A DNA stretch of 64,000 nucleotides, taken from Gemmatimonadaceae bacterium (GTDB lineage: Bacteria; Gemmatimonadota; Gemmatimonadetes; Gemmatimonadales; Gemmatimonadaceae). Under the pieces are notes generated by a model, which had not been told where the DNA came from, searched no databases, and saw only the letters and a list, made by a program, of their open reading frames with translations. How positions within the stretch are numbered: the stretch's first letter is position 1; every line of letters starts with the position of its first letter. Where the stretch lies: positions 124,001 through 188,000 of the forward strand of contig JADZAN010000019.1 in the NCBI GenBank assembly GCA_020852815.1. The letters run 5' to 3'. A program made the position numbers and the translations under genes. This document shows, piece by piece, positions 46,841 to 55,690 of this stretch.

Positions 46841-48241
46841 CTACTTCCCCGCGGGACGCAGGCGTTCGGGCATGTCGGCGACCACGAACGCCATCACCGC
46901 GAGCGACGCCACCACCTGCGACACCTCGCGCGGATCGAGCTTGTCCGGCGTGTCGGCATCGGTGTGATGGAACCAGAAGTAGCGCGAGTCCTCGACGTTG
47001 AGCCCCATCCCCGGCACGCCGAGCGCCATGATCGGGCCGATGTCGGCCCCACCGCCCCCCTTGGTGATCTTCCCCGCGGCGATCGGGTCGAGGAGCTTCC
47101 CGATCTCGGCGAGCTTGGCCAGTGCCGCATCGGGGCCGGTGAAGCCGTAGCCCAGCGGCTTGAAGACGCCGCCATCCGACTCGATGGCCAGGATGTGGTT
47201 GTCCAGCTCGCCCTTGTGTGCGTCGCGATAGCCGGCGCCGCCGCGCCCACCATTCTCCTCGTTGGTCCACCCCACCACGCGAATGGTCCGCTTGGGGGTG
47301 AGGCCGAGCCGCTTGAGCACGCGCAGCGCCTCCCACGCCGCCACCACGCCCCCGGCATCGTCCATCGCCCCGCGCCCCACGTCCCACGAGTCGATGTGCC
47401 CCCCCATCACGATCACCTCGTCGGGGAACTGCGACCCGCGGATCTCGCCCATCACGTTGCGCGACGGCGCATCGGGGAGTGTCTGCGCCGACATCATGAG
47501 CTTCACCACGACTTTCTGGCCGCGCTGCACCATGCGCGCGATCATGTCGGCGTCCTCGGGGGTGATCGCCGCGTGCGGGATCTTTCGCACCGTGGAGTCG
47601 TAGCTCATGGAGCCGGTGTGCGGGGTGCGCATCGAGTACGGCGTCACCGACCGGATCAACGAGGCGAGCGCCCCCGCCTTGGCCGCGGCGATCGCCCCCT
47701 GGCGACGGTACGCGCCCGTCTCTCCGTAGTTAGTCCATGGGAAGGTAAAGAGGACGATCTTCCCCTTCGCCTCCGCGGCGCGCCGCTCCAGGTCGGCGAA
47801 CGACTGCGCCACCATCACTTCAGCCGTGATCCCCGAGGCCGGCGTCCCGATGCTCCCGCCCAGGCCAAGCATTGGCAGCGGGGCGCGGCGCGGCAGCACC
47901 ATCTCGGCCGACTCCTGGCCGCGCACCCAGTGCGGGACCATCACCGGCTCTCCCCGAACATTCTCCAGCCCGTCTTCCTTCATGCGCTCGATGATCCAGT
48001 CGATGGCGCGCTCCAGCTGCGGCGAGCCACTCAGGCGGTGGCCGTGCGTTTCGGTGAGGAGGGCGATGCGGTTCCACGCCGCGCTGTCCTTCATCGACTC
48101 GGCGATGATGCGATCGGCCGTGGCCTTGTAGCGGGAGGCAATCGACTGCGCCGGCGCCACGCGTGCCGCCAATGCGAGGAGGGCGAGCGCAGCGACCACG
48201 TGGCGCCCCAGCGGGCGCATTCCGGAACGAACGAGGGACAT
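46841..48241 (-). CDS. Secreted M28 peptidase, carboxypeptidase Q-like
   Basis: A zinc peptidase of about 466 residues. The signal peptide (VVAALALLALAARVAPAQ) leads into a PA-like domain (residues about 110-250) and then the catalytic domain. Metal ligands are seen in GGHIDSWDVGRGAMDDAGG (His, Asp), WTNEENGGRG (Glu-Glu), AIESDGG (Asp) and FHHTDADT (His). This matches plasma glutamate carboxypeptidase/carboxypeptidase Q-like M28 enzymes. ATG 48241 is chosen for the signal. It is likely an exopeptidase in the periplasm or outside the cell. Confidence 0.9.
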   Translation of the reverse strand: MSLVRSGMRPLGRHVVAALALLALAARVAPAQSIASRYKATADRIIAESMKDSAAWNRIALLTETHGHRLSGSPQLERAIDWIIERMKEDGLENVRGEPVMVPHWVRGQESAEMVLPRRAPLPMLGLGGSIGTPASGITAEVMVAQSFADLERRAAEAKGKIVLFTFPWTNYGETGAYRRQGAIAAAKAGALASLIRSVTPYSMRTPHTGSMSYDSTVRKIPHAAITPEDADMIARMVQRGQKVVVKLMMSAQTLPDAPSRNVMGEIRGSQFPDEVIVMGGHIDSWDVGRGAMDDAGGVVAAWEALRVLKRLGLTPKRTIRVVGWTNEENGGRGGAGYRDAHKGELDNHILAIESDGGVFKPLGYGFTGPDAALAKLAEIGKLLDPIAAGKITKGGGGADIGPIMALGVPGMGLNVEDSRYFWFHHTDADTPDKLDPREVSQVVASLAVMAFVVADMPERLRPAGK

Positions 48242-48316
48242 GGGGAACGGGGGTGGGGGAGTCGCGCGATGGATGGTCACCAGAGGAACGGGTGACCGCC
48301 CCCGTTCGCTGGCCCC

Positions 48317-48790
48317 CTAGAATACCACGCCGATCGTCCCCACGGAGCGGTCCAGTGGATCGTGGCGCTGCACCTGCCCGAACACCCCCAGGCCGCCAAG
48401 GTGCAGCCGCACCCCCGCGCCGTAGGAGAGCCCGCGCCGTTCACCCGCCTTGCCCCAGTCGTAGATGCCGTAACCCGCCATGGCATACGGCGTGACCACC
48501 GGCAGCCGCAACGGGACGACCGCGCTGGCCACCGCGTTGCGACGCCCGTTGCGCCAGTCGCCGCCGGCGATAGTGACGTCGCCGCGCAGGGCGAACGGAA
48601 CCAGCGGCACGTCCAGCTGCACCGCGCCGTACGCGTCCAGGTTGCGCGGCGAGAACGAGACCGAGTCCTGCTTCACCGCGCGCCCGGCGCCTAACCAGAG
48701 CGAGATGGGGCGCGCCTGCGCGCGTGCGGCGGTGGATGACACGAGGTACATCGCCGCGACCAGCACGTGGATGCGTCCAAGGGGCGGCAT
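48317..48790 (-). CDS. Small outer-membrane beta-barrel protein
   Basis: A 157-residue exported protein with a signal peptide (IHVLVAAMYLVSSTAARAQ) and alternating hydrophobic strands with aromatic girdles (TPYAMAGYGIYDWG, LSYGAGVRLHLGGLGVFGQVQ). It ends in VGTIGVVF, whose terminal Phe is the classical outer-membrane assembly signal. It is probably an 8-stranded barrel. The role is unknown. It lies just beyond the terminator that follows ompW, on the same strand. Confidence 0.8.
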   Translation of the reverse strand: MPPLGRIHVLVAAMYLVSSTAARAQARPISLWLGAGRAVKQDSVSFSPRNLDAYGAVQLDVPLVPFALRGDVTIAGGDWRNGRRNAVASAVVPLRLPVVTPYAMAGYGIYDWGKAGERRGLSYGAGVRLHLGGLGVFGQVQRHDPLDRSVGTIGVVF

Positions 48791-48867
48791 GGGAGGCTCC
48801 GGTCGGGGGAACAGGTGAGGGAATGCATCTGCTACCCCTTCGAAGATCGGAGGGTCGGCCGAAAAAC

Positions 48868-48911
48868 GTGAGGGGCAGCACAGCGCGACGCGCGCGCTTG
48901 CTGCCCCTCAC
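48868..48911 (-). terminator. Intrinsic terminator of ompW
   Basis: On the minus strand, GTGAGGGGCAGCA (plus 48899-48911) pairs perfectly over 13 bp with TGCTGCCCCTCAC (plus 48868-48880), followed by GTTTTTC. The T run lies on the downstream side only, so it ends leftward transcription from ompW, 54 bases after its stop. Confidence 0.9.
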
Positions 48912-48964
48912 CAGCCTCGAGCCTTCGCCGGCCGCGCCGGCGACACCCGGTGCTGCGATGCTTG

Positions 48965-49597
48965 CTAGAAGCGGATCCCGAAGCCGACGCTGAGGAGGAG
49001 CGGATCGACCTTCACCGCCGAGACCTTCGTCCCGCCCTTCGTGACGTCGGACCCGATCGTCACCTTCTTGATGTCGATGTTGAGGAAGTGCTTGGCGCCA
49101 ACCTTGATGTCGGCACCGAGCTGCCCGGCCACACCCACGCTCGAGCTCTCGAGATCGAGGGCCCCGACGTTCGCCACCTTGATGTCGACGCTCGAAATCA
49201 ACGTGAGGTTGGCGCCAGCGCCGATGTACGGACGGAAGACGCCCTCGGGGAGGAAGTGATACTGCAGGAGGAGCGACGGCGGGAGGTGCTTGAACGTCCC
49301 GATCTTCGCCCCGTTCAACTCCACGTCGTGCTGCTGCGGATACGTGAGCACGAGCTCCGCAGCCACGTTCTTCGTGAAGAAGTACGACACGTCGACTTCG
49401 GGGAAGATCTTCTTGGAGACCGTGATGGCATCGGCGGCCACGGAGAGCGACGGAATCGCGTCGGACTTGTCGGCCGGCGTAAGCGACAGCGCGCGCAGGC
49501 GCACCATGAACTTGCCTTCGGCGGGTTGTTGCGCGGCAACAGGGGCCGAAGCCAGCGTGAGAGCCCCGAGCAGGGCGACGACAACCTTGGTATTCAT
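48965..49597 (-). CDS. ompW: OmpW family outer-membrane protein
   Basis: A 210-residue 8-stranded barrel of the OmpW family. The signal peptide is MNTKVVVALLGALTLASAPVAAQQ. Family features are RLRALSLTPADKSD near the mature start, PEVDVSYFFTKNVAAELVLTYPQQHDV, TFKHLPPSLLLQYHF and FRPYIGAGANLT, ending in GFGIRF with a terminal Phe. It forms a hydrophobic channel in relatives. The ATG at 49597 has AGGAG upstream. A 13-bp inverted repeat spans the start codon and the 5' leader, and a perfect palindrome lies further upstream. A strong terminator follows. Confidence 0.93.
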   Translation of the reverse strand: MNTKVVVALLGALTLASAPVAAQQPAEGKFMVRLRALSLTPADKSDAIPSLSVAADAITVSKKIFPEVDVSYFFTKNVAAELVLTYPQQHDVELNGAKIGTFKHLPPSLLLQYHFLPEGVFRPYIGAGANLTLISSVDIKVANVGALDLESSSVGVAGQLGADIKVGAKHFLNIDIKKVTIGSDVTKGGTKVSAVKVDPLLLSVGFGIRF

Positions 49598-49645
49598 CGA
49601 TATTGCTCCTGAGTTTGAAGGAGTGGACGCACTCGATGAATACCA
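49588..49645 (-). promoter_or_regulatory. Leader stem that would occlude the ompW start codon
   Basis: The 5' leader arm TGGTATTCATCGA (plus 49633-49645) is the exact reverse complement of TCGATGAATACCA (plus 49588-49600), which contains the ompW ATG. The 32-base loop holds the ribosome site AGGAG. Pairing would bury the start codon; whether this regulates translation is inference. Confidence 0.6.
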
Positions 49646-49653
49646 GCGCGCCC

Positions 49654-49667
49654 CACCCAATTGGGTG
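49654..49667. promoter_or_regulatory. Perfect 14-bp palindrome upstream of ompW
   Basis: CACCCAATTGGGTG is a perfect palindrome, 57 bases upstream of the ompW start codon, in a region of lower GC. It has the size and position of an operator for a dimeric repressor. The cognate regulator is unknown. Confidence 0.5.
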
Positions 49668-49758
49668 AGGCGTTGAGGGCTAGTTCTGTCAGTCGAGGGG
49701 GAGCCCACGCTGAGGCGCAACTCCGCTTGCGAAACGCGAGGCGCCGACAGGCCCTCCC

Positions 49759-50952
49759 CTAGCGTCCGGGGACCCCGTACTTCTTCAGGATTTCCCGCAC
49801 ACGCTCGATGGGGAGCGCCTCGACGGTCCGCCCGTTGCTCGTCACCGTCGTGGCGGCGAACAGCGAGTTGTAGACCGCCTCCTCGGTGGCCTCGACGGCC
49901 GCCTGGAAGAGCGCCGACATGCCGTCGTTGGCCAGCTCCGGCGTGGTGCGGAGCATCGCGGCTCGGCTGTTCTCCCCGGGCGCCGGGAGGCGGCGCCGCA
50001 CGCCATCGGCGGTCGAGAAGGCCAGGACGTAGTCACCGCTTCCGTTCGACGCCGCCGAGCCGGTGCGCGACAACCCCATGATGGCACGCGCCGCGAGGCG
50101 TTCCAGGTTCCGGTCGGACAACGGCGCGTCGGTTGCCACGACCATCATGATCGAGCCGTCGCCACGCTCGGCGTCGACGTCGTCCTTGAACGAGTAGCGC
50201 CCCAGCTCCTTCCCGATGGGGACGCCCAGGACCTGCAGCACGCCGCCGAAGTTGGACTGCACGAGGACGCCGACGGTGTAGCCGCCTAACGAAGCAGGCA
50301 GCACGCGCGACGATGTCCCGATCCCCCCCTTCCACCCGAAGGCGACGGTCGATGCGCCGGCGCCCACCGCCCCCTCCTGCACCGCCCCCTCGCGCGCCGA
50401 CTCGAGTGCCTGGCGCACGTGCTCGGGACGAATGGCCCGCTCGCGGATGGCGTTCAGCGTTCCATCGTTTGTCTCGCCGACCACCGGGTTGATCGAGCCG
50501 ACGTTCTGCATTCCCGGCTTGGCCAGCATCCACTCGACCATCGCGTCGGCCGCCTTCCACACGCACAACGTGCACGTGAGCAGGATGGGAGTCTCCAACT
50601 CGCCAAGCTCCCGAAGCTGCGTCACGCCCAGCAGCTTGCCGAAGCCGTTCCCCACGTGCAGCGCCGCCGGGACGCGGTCAAAGAAGGGGTTCCCGCCATG
50701 CGGCAGGATCGCCGTCACGCCGGTGCGCACGCGATCGCCCTCGATCACCGTCACCTGGCCCACGCGTACGCCGGCAACGTCGGTGATGGCGTTGAGCGCC
50801 CCGGTCCTGAAGATCCCGGGGGCCACGCCAAGGTCGCGAGCGCGCGCTCGCCCCGCGCCGGCCGCCGGCGCCTGCTGGGCCGACGACTCGCTCACGAGGA
50901 GCGCCTGGAGGAGCGGCGCGAGCGCCAGCGCGCGCAGGAGGCAATGGCGCAT
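49759..50952 (-). CDS. Secreted P1 (DmpA/S58) family aminopeptidase
   Basis: A 397-residue N-terminal-nucleophile peptidase, exported by a signal peptide (LRALALAPLLQALLVSESSAQQ). DmpA-type enzymes are made as one chain and self-cleave before a Ser to give two subunits. The expected site is the Gly-Ser in RGDGSIMMVVATDAPL. Other landmarks are GIFRTGALNAITDVAGVRVG, GLTETNDG-like VVGETNDG and FGWKGGIGTSSRVLP. It acts on D- or beta-amino-acid-containing or ordinary N-termini in relatives. It starts 7 bases after the stop of the YpfJ-type metallopeptidase gene, so the two probably share an operon. Confidence 0.9.
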   Translation of the reverse strand: MRHCLLRALALAPLLQALLVSESSAQQAPAAGAGRARARDLGVAPGIFRTGALNAITDVAGVRVGQVTVIEGDRVRTGVTAILPHGGNPFFDRVPAALHVGNGFGKLLGVTQLRELGELETPILLTCTLCVWKAADAMVEWMLAKPGMQNVGSINPVVGETNDGTLNAIRERAIRPEHVRQALESAREGAVQEGAVGAGASTVAFGWKGGIGTSSRVLPASLGGYTVGVLVQSNFGGVLQVLGVPIGKELGRYSFKDDVDAERGDGSIMMVVATDAPLSDRNLERLAARAIMGLSRTGSAASNGSGDYVLAFSTADGVRRRLPAPGENSRAAMLRTTPELANDGMSALFQAAVEATEEAVYNSLFAATTVTSNGRTVEALPIERVREILKKYGVPGR

Positions 50953-50959
50953 GACATGC

Positions 50960-51862
50960 CTAACGGTTGAACGTGTCGCACGCCGAGGCGACGCCGCCGT
51001 CGAAGCCGCGCCGGAACCACTGCATGCGCTGTTCCGATGACCCGTGCGTCCACGACTCCGGGCTCACGCGCCCCGTCGACATCTTCTGCAACCGGTCGTC
51101 GCCCACCGCCGCGGCCGCCCCCAGCCCCTCCTCGATGTCGCCGGCGTCGAGAATCCCCTGCTTGGCCGCCGTCGATGCCCACACGCCGGCATAGCAGTCG
51201 GCCTGCAGCTCCAGGCGCACGGAGAGCGCGTTCCCCTCGCGCTCGCCGGCGCGCTGCTGTGCGCGATGCACCTGCCCGCTCGTCCCCATGATGTTCTGCA
51301 CGTGGTGCCCGATCTCGTGCGCGAGCACGTACGCCTGCGCAAAGTCGCCCGGCGCGCGGAAGCGGTCCCTCAGCTCCTGGTAGAAGGCAAGGTCGATGTA
51401 GACCTTCTCGTCGCCGGGGCAGTAGAACGGCCCGGTGGCCGCCTGCCCGTAGCCGCACGCCGTCTCCGTCACATCGCGGAACAGCACCAGCTTGGCATCG
51501 CGGTATTGGCTCCCCTGCGCGGGGAGAGCGCGCGTCCAGTAGGACTGCGTGCTGTCGAGCACCGCCGACACGAAGAGCACCAGCGGCTCCTCGTTGGGGT
51601 CGTGCACCGGCGCCGCTTCCGACGACGGCGCGGGGGCCACACCGGCGCCGCCGCCGGCAAGCCCCAGGAAGTCCTGCTTGAAGACGGCGCTCAGGATGAG
51701 GAGGAGGACAATCCCCCCTAACCCGAGCTTGCCGCCGCCGAAGCCGCGCCCGCCGCCGCCGAGTCCTCCCCCGCCAGCGCCAAAGCCGCCGCCACCGCCC
51801 CCACCGGAGGCGCCGCGACGATCCTCCAGGTTCTCGCTTCTCCCACGCGGATTGATGCGCAT
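50960..51862 (-). CDS. ypfJ: YpfJ-type neutral zinc metallopeptidase, membrane anchored
   Basis: A metallopeptidase-family protein of about 300 residues. The N-terminus is cytoplasmic (MRINPRGRSENLEDRRG), followed by a Gly-rich linker and one membrane helix (GLGGIVLLLILSAVF). The catalytic domain has the zincin motif HEIGHHVQ in the second half, preceded by FYCPGDEKVYIDLAFY and followed by RLELQADCYAGVWA, whose Glu would be the third ligand. Cys pairs (TACGYG, FYCPG) suggest disulfides outside the membrane. Its stop TAG is inside a copy of the recurrent heptamer, directly ahead of the P1 peptidase gene. The substrate is unknown. Confidence 0.88.
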   Translation of the reverse strand: MRINPRGRSENLEDRRGASGGGGGGGFGAGGGGLGGGGRGFGGGKLGLGGIVLLLILSAVFKQDFLGLAGGGAGVAPAPSSEAAPVHDPNEEPLVLFVSAVLDSTQSYWTRALPAQGSQYRDAKLVLFRDVTETACGYGQAATGPFYCPGDEKVYIDLAFYQELRDRFRAPGDFAQAYVLAHEIGHHVQNIMGTSGQVHRAQQRAGEREGNALSVRLELQADCYAGVWASTAAKQGILDAGDIEEGLGAAAAVGDDRLQKMSTGRVSPESWTHGSSEQRMQWFRRGFDGGVASACDTFNR

Positions 51863-51940
51863 GCCGTGCTCTCCGATCGCGTTGACCACAGGAAGCGGCA
51901 CCCTCGTCGTGACGGCGCCGCCAGATGCAATGCTCCCCCG

Positions 51941-53134
51941 CTACCCGGCGTGTGCCAGCTCCTCGCGCAGGCGCGCCAGCAGGCGACCGGCGCGCTGCGC
52001 CGCCTCGGCCAGCCTGGGCGGCGGGACGATGAACGAGATGCGGAAGAACCCCTCGCCCCCGGCGCCGAACCCCGACCCTGGCAGGACGATCACCCCTTCC
52101 TCGTCCATCAACCGGTCGGCGAACGCCTTGCTGGAAATCCCCTCGGGGAGCGGGATCCAGAGGTACATCGTTGCCGCCGGCGACGTCACCGCGAACCCCG
52201 CCGCGCCGAAGGCCGCCACCGCGGCATCGCGACGCTCGCGAAAGATCGCCACGTTGCCCGGCACGAAGTCTCCCCAACTCTCGATTGCCGCCACGCCGGC
52301 GGACTGGATCCCCATGTACGTCCCGGTGTCGATGAAGGTCTTCACCTTCGCCAGCGCACCGGCAATCTCTGGCTTGGCCACCGCCCAGCCACACCGCCAC
52401 CCCGTCATGTTGTACGTCTTGGACAGCGAGTGGAACTCGATCGCCACGTCACGCGCCCCCTCGATCTCGAAGATCGACGGCGGAACGTAGCCGTCAAAGG
52501 CCAGCTCGGAGTAGGCGTTGTCGAAGACGAGCAGGATGTCGCGCGAGCGGCAATACCGCACCACGCGCTCCAGGTAGTCGCGTGGCGCGATCGCCGTCGT
52601 CGGGTTGTTGGGGTAGTTCAGGTAGACCACCCGCGTGCGCGACGCCACCGCGTCCGGCAGTTCCTCGAGCTCGACCAGGAAGTCGGTCCGTGGACGCAGC
52701 GGGTACACATGCGGCGTGGCATCGCTCAGCAGCGTCCCGCCCAGGTACGCCTGATACGCCGGCTCGGGGATCACCGCCACGTCGCCGCGCCCGAGAAACG
52801 CAAAGGCGACGTGTGCCAGCCCCTCCTTCGACCCCAGGAGCGGGACGACCTCGTTCATCGGGTCGACCGACACCCCGAAACGCTTCGCCATCCACGCCGC
52901 CGTCGCCTCGCGGAACGGGACGTGCCCCAGCCCGAACCCGTATCGCCCTAACGAGGGAACGCTTGCCGCCCGCTGCAATTCCGCCACCGCCGCGGCGGGA
53001 GGCGCGAGGTCGGCATCCCCCGCCCCAAGGTCGATGACATCCACCCCGCGCTGCAGCAGCTCGCGCTTGCGCTGCGGAACGTGGGCAAGCGGATAGGCGG
53101 GAAACTGCCCGAAACGATAGGAGAAACGCGGCAC
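51941..53134 (-). CDS. PLP aminotransferase, LL-diaminopimelate aminotransferase-like
   Basis: A 397-residue fold-type I class I/II aminotransferase in the cytoplasm. It has LGAGDADLAPP near the N-terminus, YGFGLGHVPFREA, LLGSKEGLAH, YLNYPNNPTT, DNAYSELAFDG, and the PLP-lysine motif SLSKTYNMTGWRCGW. The C-terminal substrate-Arg region is FFRISF. The order and the SKEGLAH stretch resemble DapL, which makes LL-diaminopimelate for lysine and peptidoglycan. A general alanine or aspartate aminotransferase remains possible. No other lysine-pathway gene is adjacent. Confidence 0.8.
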   Translation of the reverse strand: MPRFSYRFGQFPAYPLAHVPQRKRELLQRGVDVIDLGAGDADLAPPAAAVAELQRAASVPSLGRYGFGLGHVPFREATAAWMAKRFGVSVDPMNEVVPLLGSKEGLAHVAFAFLGRGDVAVIPEPAYQAYLGGTLLSDATPHVYPLRPRTDFLVELEELPDAVASRTRVVYLNYPNNPTTAIAPRDYLERVVRYCRSRDILLVFDNAYSELAFDGYVPPSIFEIEGARDVAIEFHSLSKTYNMTGWRCGWAVAKPEIAGALAKVKTFIDTGTYMGIQSAGVAAIESWGDFVPGNVAIFRERRDAAVAAFGAAGFAVTSPAATMYLWIPLPEGISSKAFADRLMDEEGVIVLPGSGFGAGGEGFFRISFIVPPPRLAEAAQRAGRLLARLREELAHAG

Positions 53135-53217
53135 GATATGCTGGGGGATCTCGGTGGCTACGAAGGTCGCGCGACGGCGCCCCGCAATCTAGCCCGCCCC
53201 CCGCCGCGGTCGACCGC

Positions 53218-54714
53218 TCAGGGGGCGCCGTCCTGCTCGCCCAGCACCGAGGTCAGCGACTCCGGCATCGCGACCAGCGTGAAGGTGAAGACGCTGCCCC
53301 CCCCCTCACGCGGGCGATACGTCACCGTCCCCCCTTGCGCCTCGGCCAGTACGCGCGCCGTGGGAAGTCCGAGCCCCGCCCCCCCCGTGTCGTAGCGCAC
53401 GTTCCTGGACCGGAAGAACGGGATGAAGATGCGCCCCAGGTCGTCCTCGGACACCCCGCGCCCGCGGTCGCGCACCTCGATCACCAACTGATCCTGCTCG
53501 CGCCGCGCCTCGAGTTCTATGGGCGACCCCGGAGGTGAGTACTTGCCCGCGTTCTCCACCAGGTTCACCACCACGCGCAACGACGCCACGAAATCGAAGC
53601 GCCCCACCAGCGGTCCCTCGTCGTCTGCAACGATGCGCACCACCGGACGCGCGCCAAGAATGGGGGTGAGCTGCCGCGTCGCGGCGCCAATCAGGTCCTC
53701 CAGCGTGTTCACGTCCATGTTGAGCGCCAGCTCTCCCGCGCGCGCCCGCGACAGGTCCAGCAGGTCGCCAACCATGCGCGACAGCCGGTCGGCCTCCTCC
53801 TCGATCTGTTCCGCCGCGCCCTCACCCCGCCTGATGAGCGACGCCGCCAGCAGCTTGATGGTCGTGAGCGGCGTGCGCAGGTCGTGCGACACCGAGGCCA
53901 GCACCATGTCCTTCATGCGATCGGCCTGCCGCAACTCGTCGGCGTGCGCCGCGTCAGCCGCCAGCCGCATGCGGTCGAGCCCTAACGCCGCGTAGTGTGC
54001 CATGGCACGCAGCGTATCGGTGCGCGTCTCGCGCAGCGATGTCGCGTTCACTCCCTCGACCGTCATCTCCCCGATGGGGCCGCCGTCGGCGTGCAGCGGA
54101 AAGGACATCGCCTTGGGATGCGTGACCTGATCGGCGGCACCTGGCTTCCGCGTCACCAGCGCCACCACCTCGCCCGCCTCGCCAGGCGCGCCGCGCACGA
54201 TGCGGCACTCCCGCGCACCGAGCAGGTCACACGTTGCTACCGCCACGCGCTCCACCGCCTCGGCCGGACTCACGGTCGACAACATCTCGGCGCCGAGGTC
54301 CGCCATTTGTTGCAGCTCCACGCTGCGTTGATAGGCCTCCGCCGCCTTGTACTGCGCGCGCACGAGCAGTCGCGTCGAGATCGCCGCCGTCACGAAGAAG
54401 GCGATGAGGACGGTGAGGTCGTGCGGCTTGTTGAGGCTGAACTTCCCGAACGGCGGCTGGAAGATGACGTCGATCGCCACGAAGCCGATCGTTGCCAGGA
54501 AGAAGCCCAGGCGCTCCCCGCCCACCGAACTCGCCACGAGCACGAGGAGAAGCATGGGCAGGACGATGTGCACCTCGTCGACCGTGGCGCGGTACGGGGC
54601 CAGGATCACGACGAACGACAGCATCGCCGCCGTCCCTCCCAGCCAGGCGAGACGGCGGTTGCGACGAATGGTCCGGGGATCGTACTCGGGATACTCGCGG
54701 TGCTCGCCGCCCAT
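53218..54714 (-). CDS. KdpD-like sensor histidine kinase lacking the KdpD/Usp input domain
   Basis: A sensor kinase of about 498 residues. It has four closely spaced N-terminal membrane segments of the KdpD DUF4118 type (LAWLGGTAAMLSFVVIL to LTVLIAFFVTAAISTRLL). A GAF-like domain follows (about residues 140-260). The HisKA box is ASVSHDLRTPLTTIK, and the ATPase domain has NLVENAGKYSPP, DRGRGVS and GGAGLGLPTARVLAE. The long cytoplasmic KdpD and Usp domains found in full KdpD are absent. It begins 19 bases after the stop of a KdpE-like regulator, so the two form one operon. No kdpFABC genes are in the window; the stimulus is unknown. Confidence 0.88.
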   Translation of the reverse strand: MGGEHREYPEYDPRTIRRNRRLAWLGGTAAMLSFVVILAPYRATVDEVHIVLPMLLLVLVASSVGGERLGFFLATIGFVAIDVIFQPPFGKFSLNKPHDLTVLIAFFVTAAISTRLLVRAQYKAAEAYQRSVELQQMADLGAEMLSTVSPAEAVERVAVATCDLLGARECRIVRGAPGEAGEVVALVTRKPGAADQVTHPKAMSFPLHADGGPIGEMTVEGVNATSLRETRTDTLRAMAHYAALGLDRMRLAADAAHADELRQADRMKDMVLASVSHDLRTPLTTIKLLAASLIRRGEGAAEQIEEEADRLSRMVGDLLDLSRARAGELALNMDVNTLEDLIGAATRQLTPILGARPVVRIVADDEGPLVGRFDFVASLRVVVNLVENAGKYSPPGSPIELEARREQDQLVIEVRDRGRGVSEDDLGRIFIPFFRSRNVRYDTGGAGLGLPTARVLAEAQGGTVTYRPREGGGSVFTFTLVAMPESLTSVLGEQDGAP

Positions 54715-54733
54715 GCGTTCCCGCTCTCGGGGT

Positions 54734-55483
54734 TCAGCCCTGGCGAGGAATCTCGAAACGGTATCCGACGCCGGGCTCGGTGACAATCAGCTGCGGTGAC
54801 GAGGGATCGGGCTCGATCTTCTTGCGCAGCGCGGTGATGAAGACCCGCAGGTACTGCGAGGCGTTCCCGTGCGAACGCGCCCACACGGCGTCGAAGAGCT
54901 GCCGGTGTGTGAGCGTGCGCCCGGCCTGCGTGGCCATGGTGCGCAGCAACGACCACTCCAGCGGCGTGAGGTGCAGCCGCTCGCCATTGCGGAACGCGCC
55001 GCGACGATGGAAGTCGATCTCGATGTCGCCGGCGCGAATCACCGCGGGGAGGTCGCTCTCCGATACGGTGGCGCGCCGCAGGTGCGCGCGCACCCGCGCC
55101 ACCAACTCGGCGGAGCCGAACGGCTTGGTGAGATAGTCGTCGGCGCCAAGGTCGAGCAGCCGCACCTTCTCCGCCTCGGAATGCCGCGCCGAGAGCACGA
55201 CGATCGGGACCTGGCTCCAGGCGCGCATCTCGCGGCACACCTCGTCGCCCGCCATGTCGGGGAGGCCGATGTCGAGGATGACGAGATCGGGCATGCGCGT
55301 GGCGGCGAGTGACAGCCCCTCGGCGCCAGTGGCGGCGTCGATCACGCGCGATCCGCGCTCCTCGAGCAGTTGCGCGAGCGCTTTCCGGATCTGCGGCTCG
55401 TCGTCGATGATCAGGACCAGGGCGTCGATCTGTTCGGTCGGCACGACGAACCGCTGGTGTCCTACGGAGATGGTCGAGGTCAT
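54734..55483 (-). CDS. KdpE-like OmpR-family response regulator
   Basis: A 249-residue response regulator. The receiver domain has the acidic pair IIDDEP, phospho-Asp in LVILDIGLPD, Thr/Ser in VVLSARH and Lys in LTKPFG. The winged-helix DNA-binding domain follows (LHLTPLEWSLLRTMATQAG, YLRVFITALRKKIEPD, GVGYRFE). About 15 extra residues precede the receiver. It is the first gene of a two-gene operon with the KdpD-like kinase. The ATG 55483 lies downstream of a low-GC stretch (55490-55580) likely to hold the promoter. Target genes are unknown. Confidence 0.9.
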   Translation of the reverse strand: MTSTISVGHQRFVVPTEQIDALVLIIDDEPQIRKALAQLLEERGSRVIDAATGAEGLSLAATRMPDLVILDIGLPDMAGDEVCREMRAWSQVPIVVLSARHSEAEKVRLLDLGADDYLTKPFGSAELVARVRAHLRRATVSESDLPAVIRAGDIEIDFHRRGAFRNGERLHLTPLEWSLLRTMATQAGRTLTHRQLFDAVWARSHGNASQYLRVFITALRKKIEPDPSSPQLIVTEPGVGYRFEIPRQG

Positions 55484-55690
55484 GGCCCCTATCCTATCGT
55501 GCGAAACCTGAATAGAACATTGCAGAAAGTTTACAGGCTTGGTGGGCGCTTTGGCGAGCATGAGTTGAATTCCCCATCCGCCACGCTCCCGGATGCCGAC
55601 GCGCTCCCCTCACACGCCCGAGCGTACCGAAATTCAGGATCAGATCTCCCGTTCCACACGAACTGAAACTCGCAACGCGCTGCGCCACAG

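Noticed and set aside
53135-53217. Lysine riboswitch or other leader near the DapL-like gene
   Set aside because: This gap lies between that gene's start side and the kinase stop, is only 83 bases long, and shows no riboswitch blocks.
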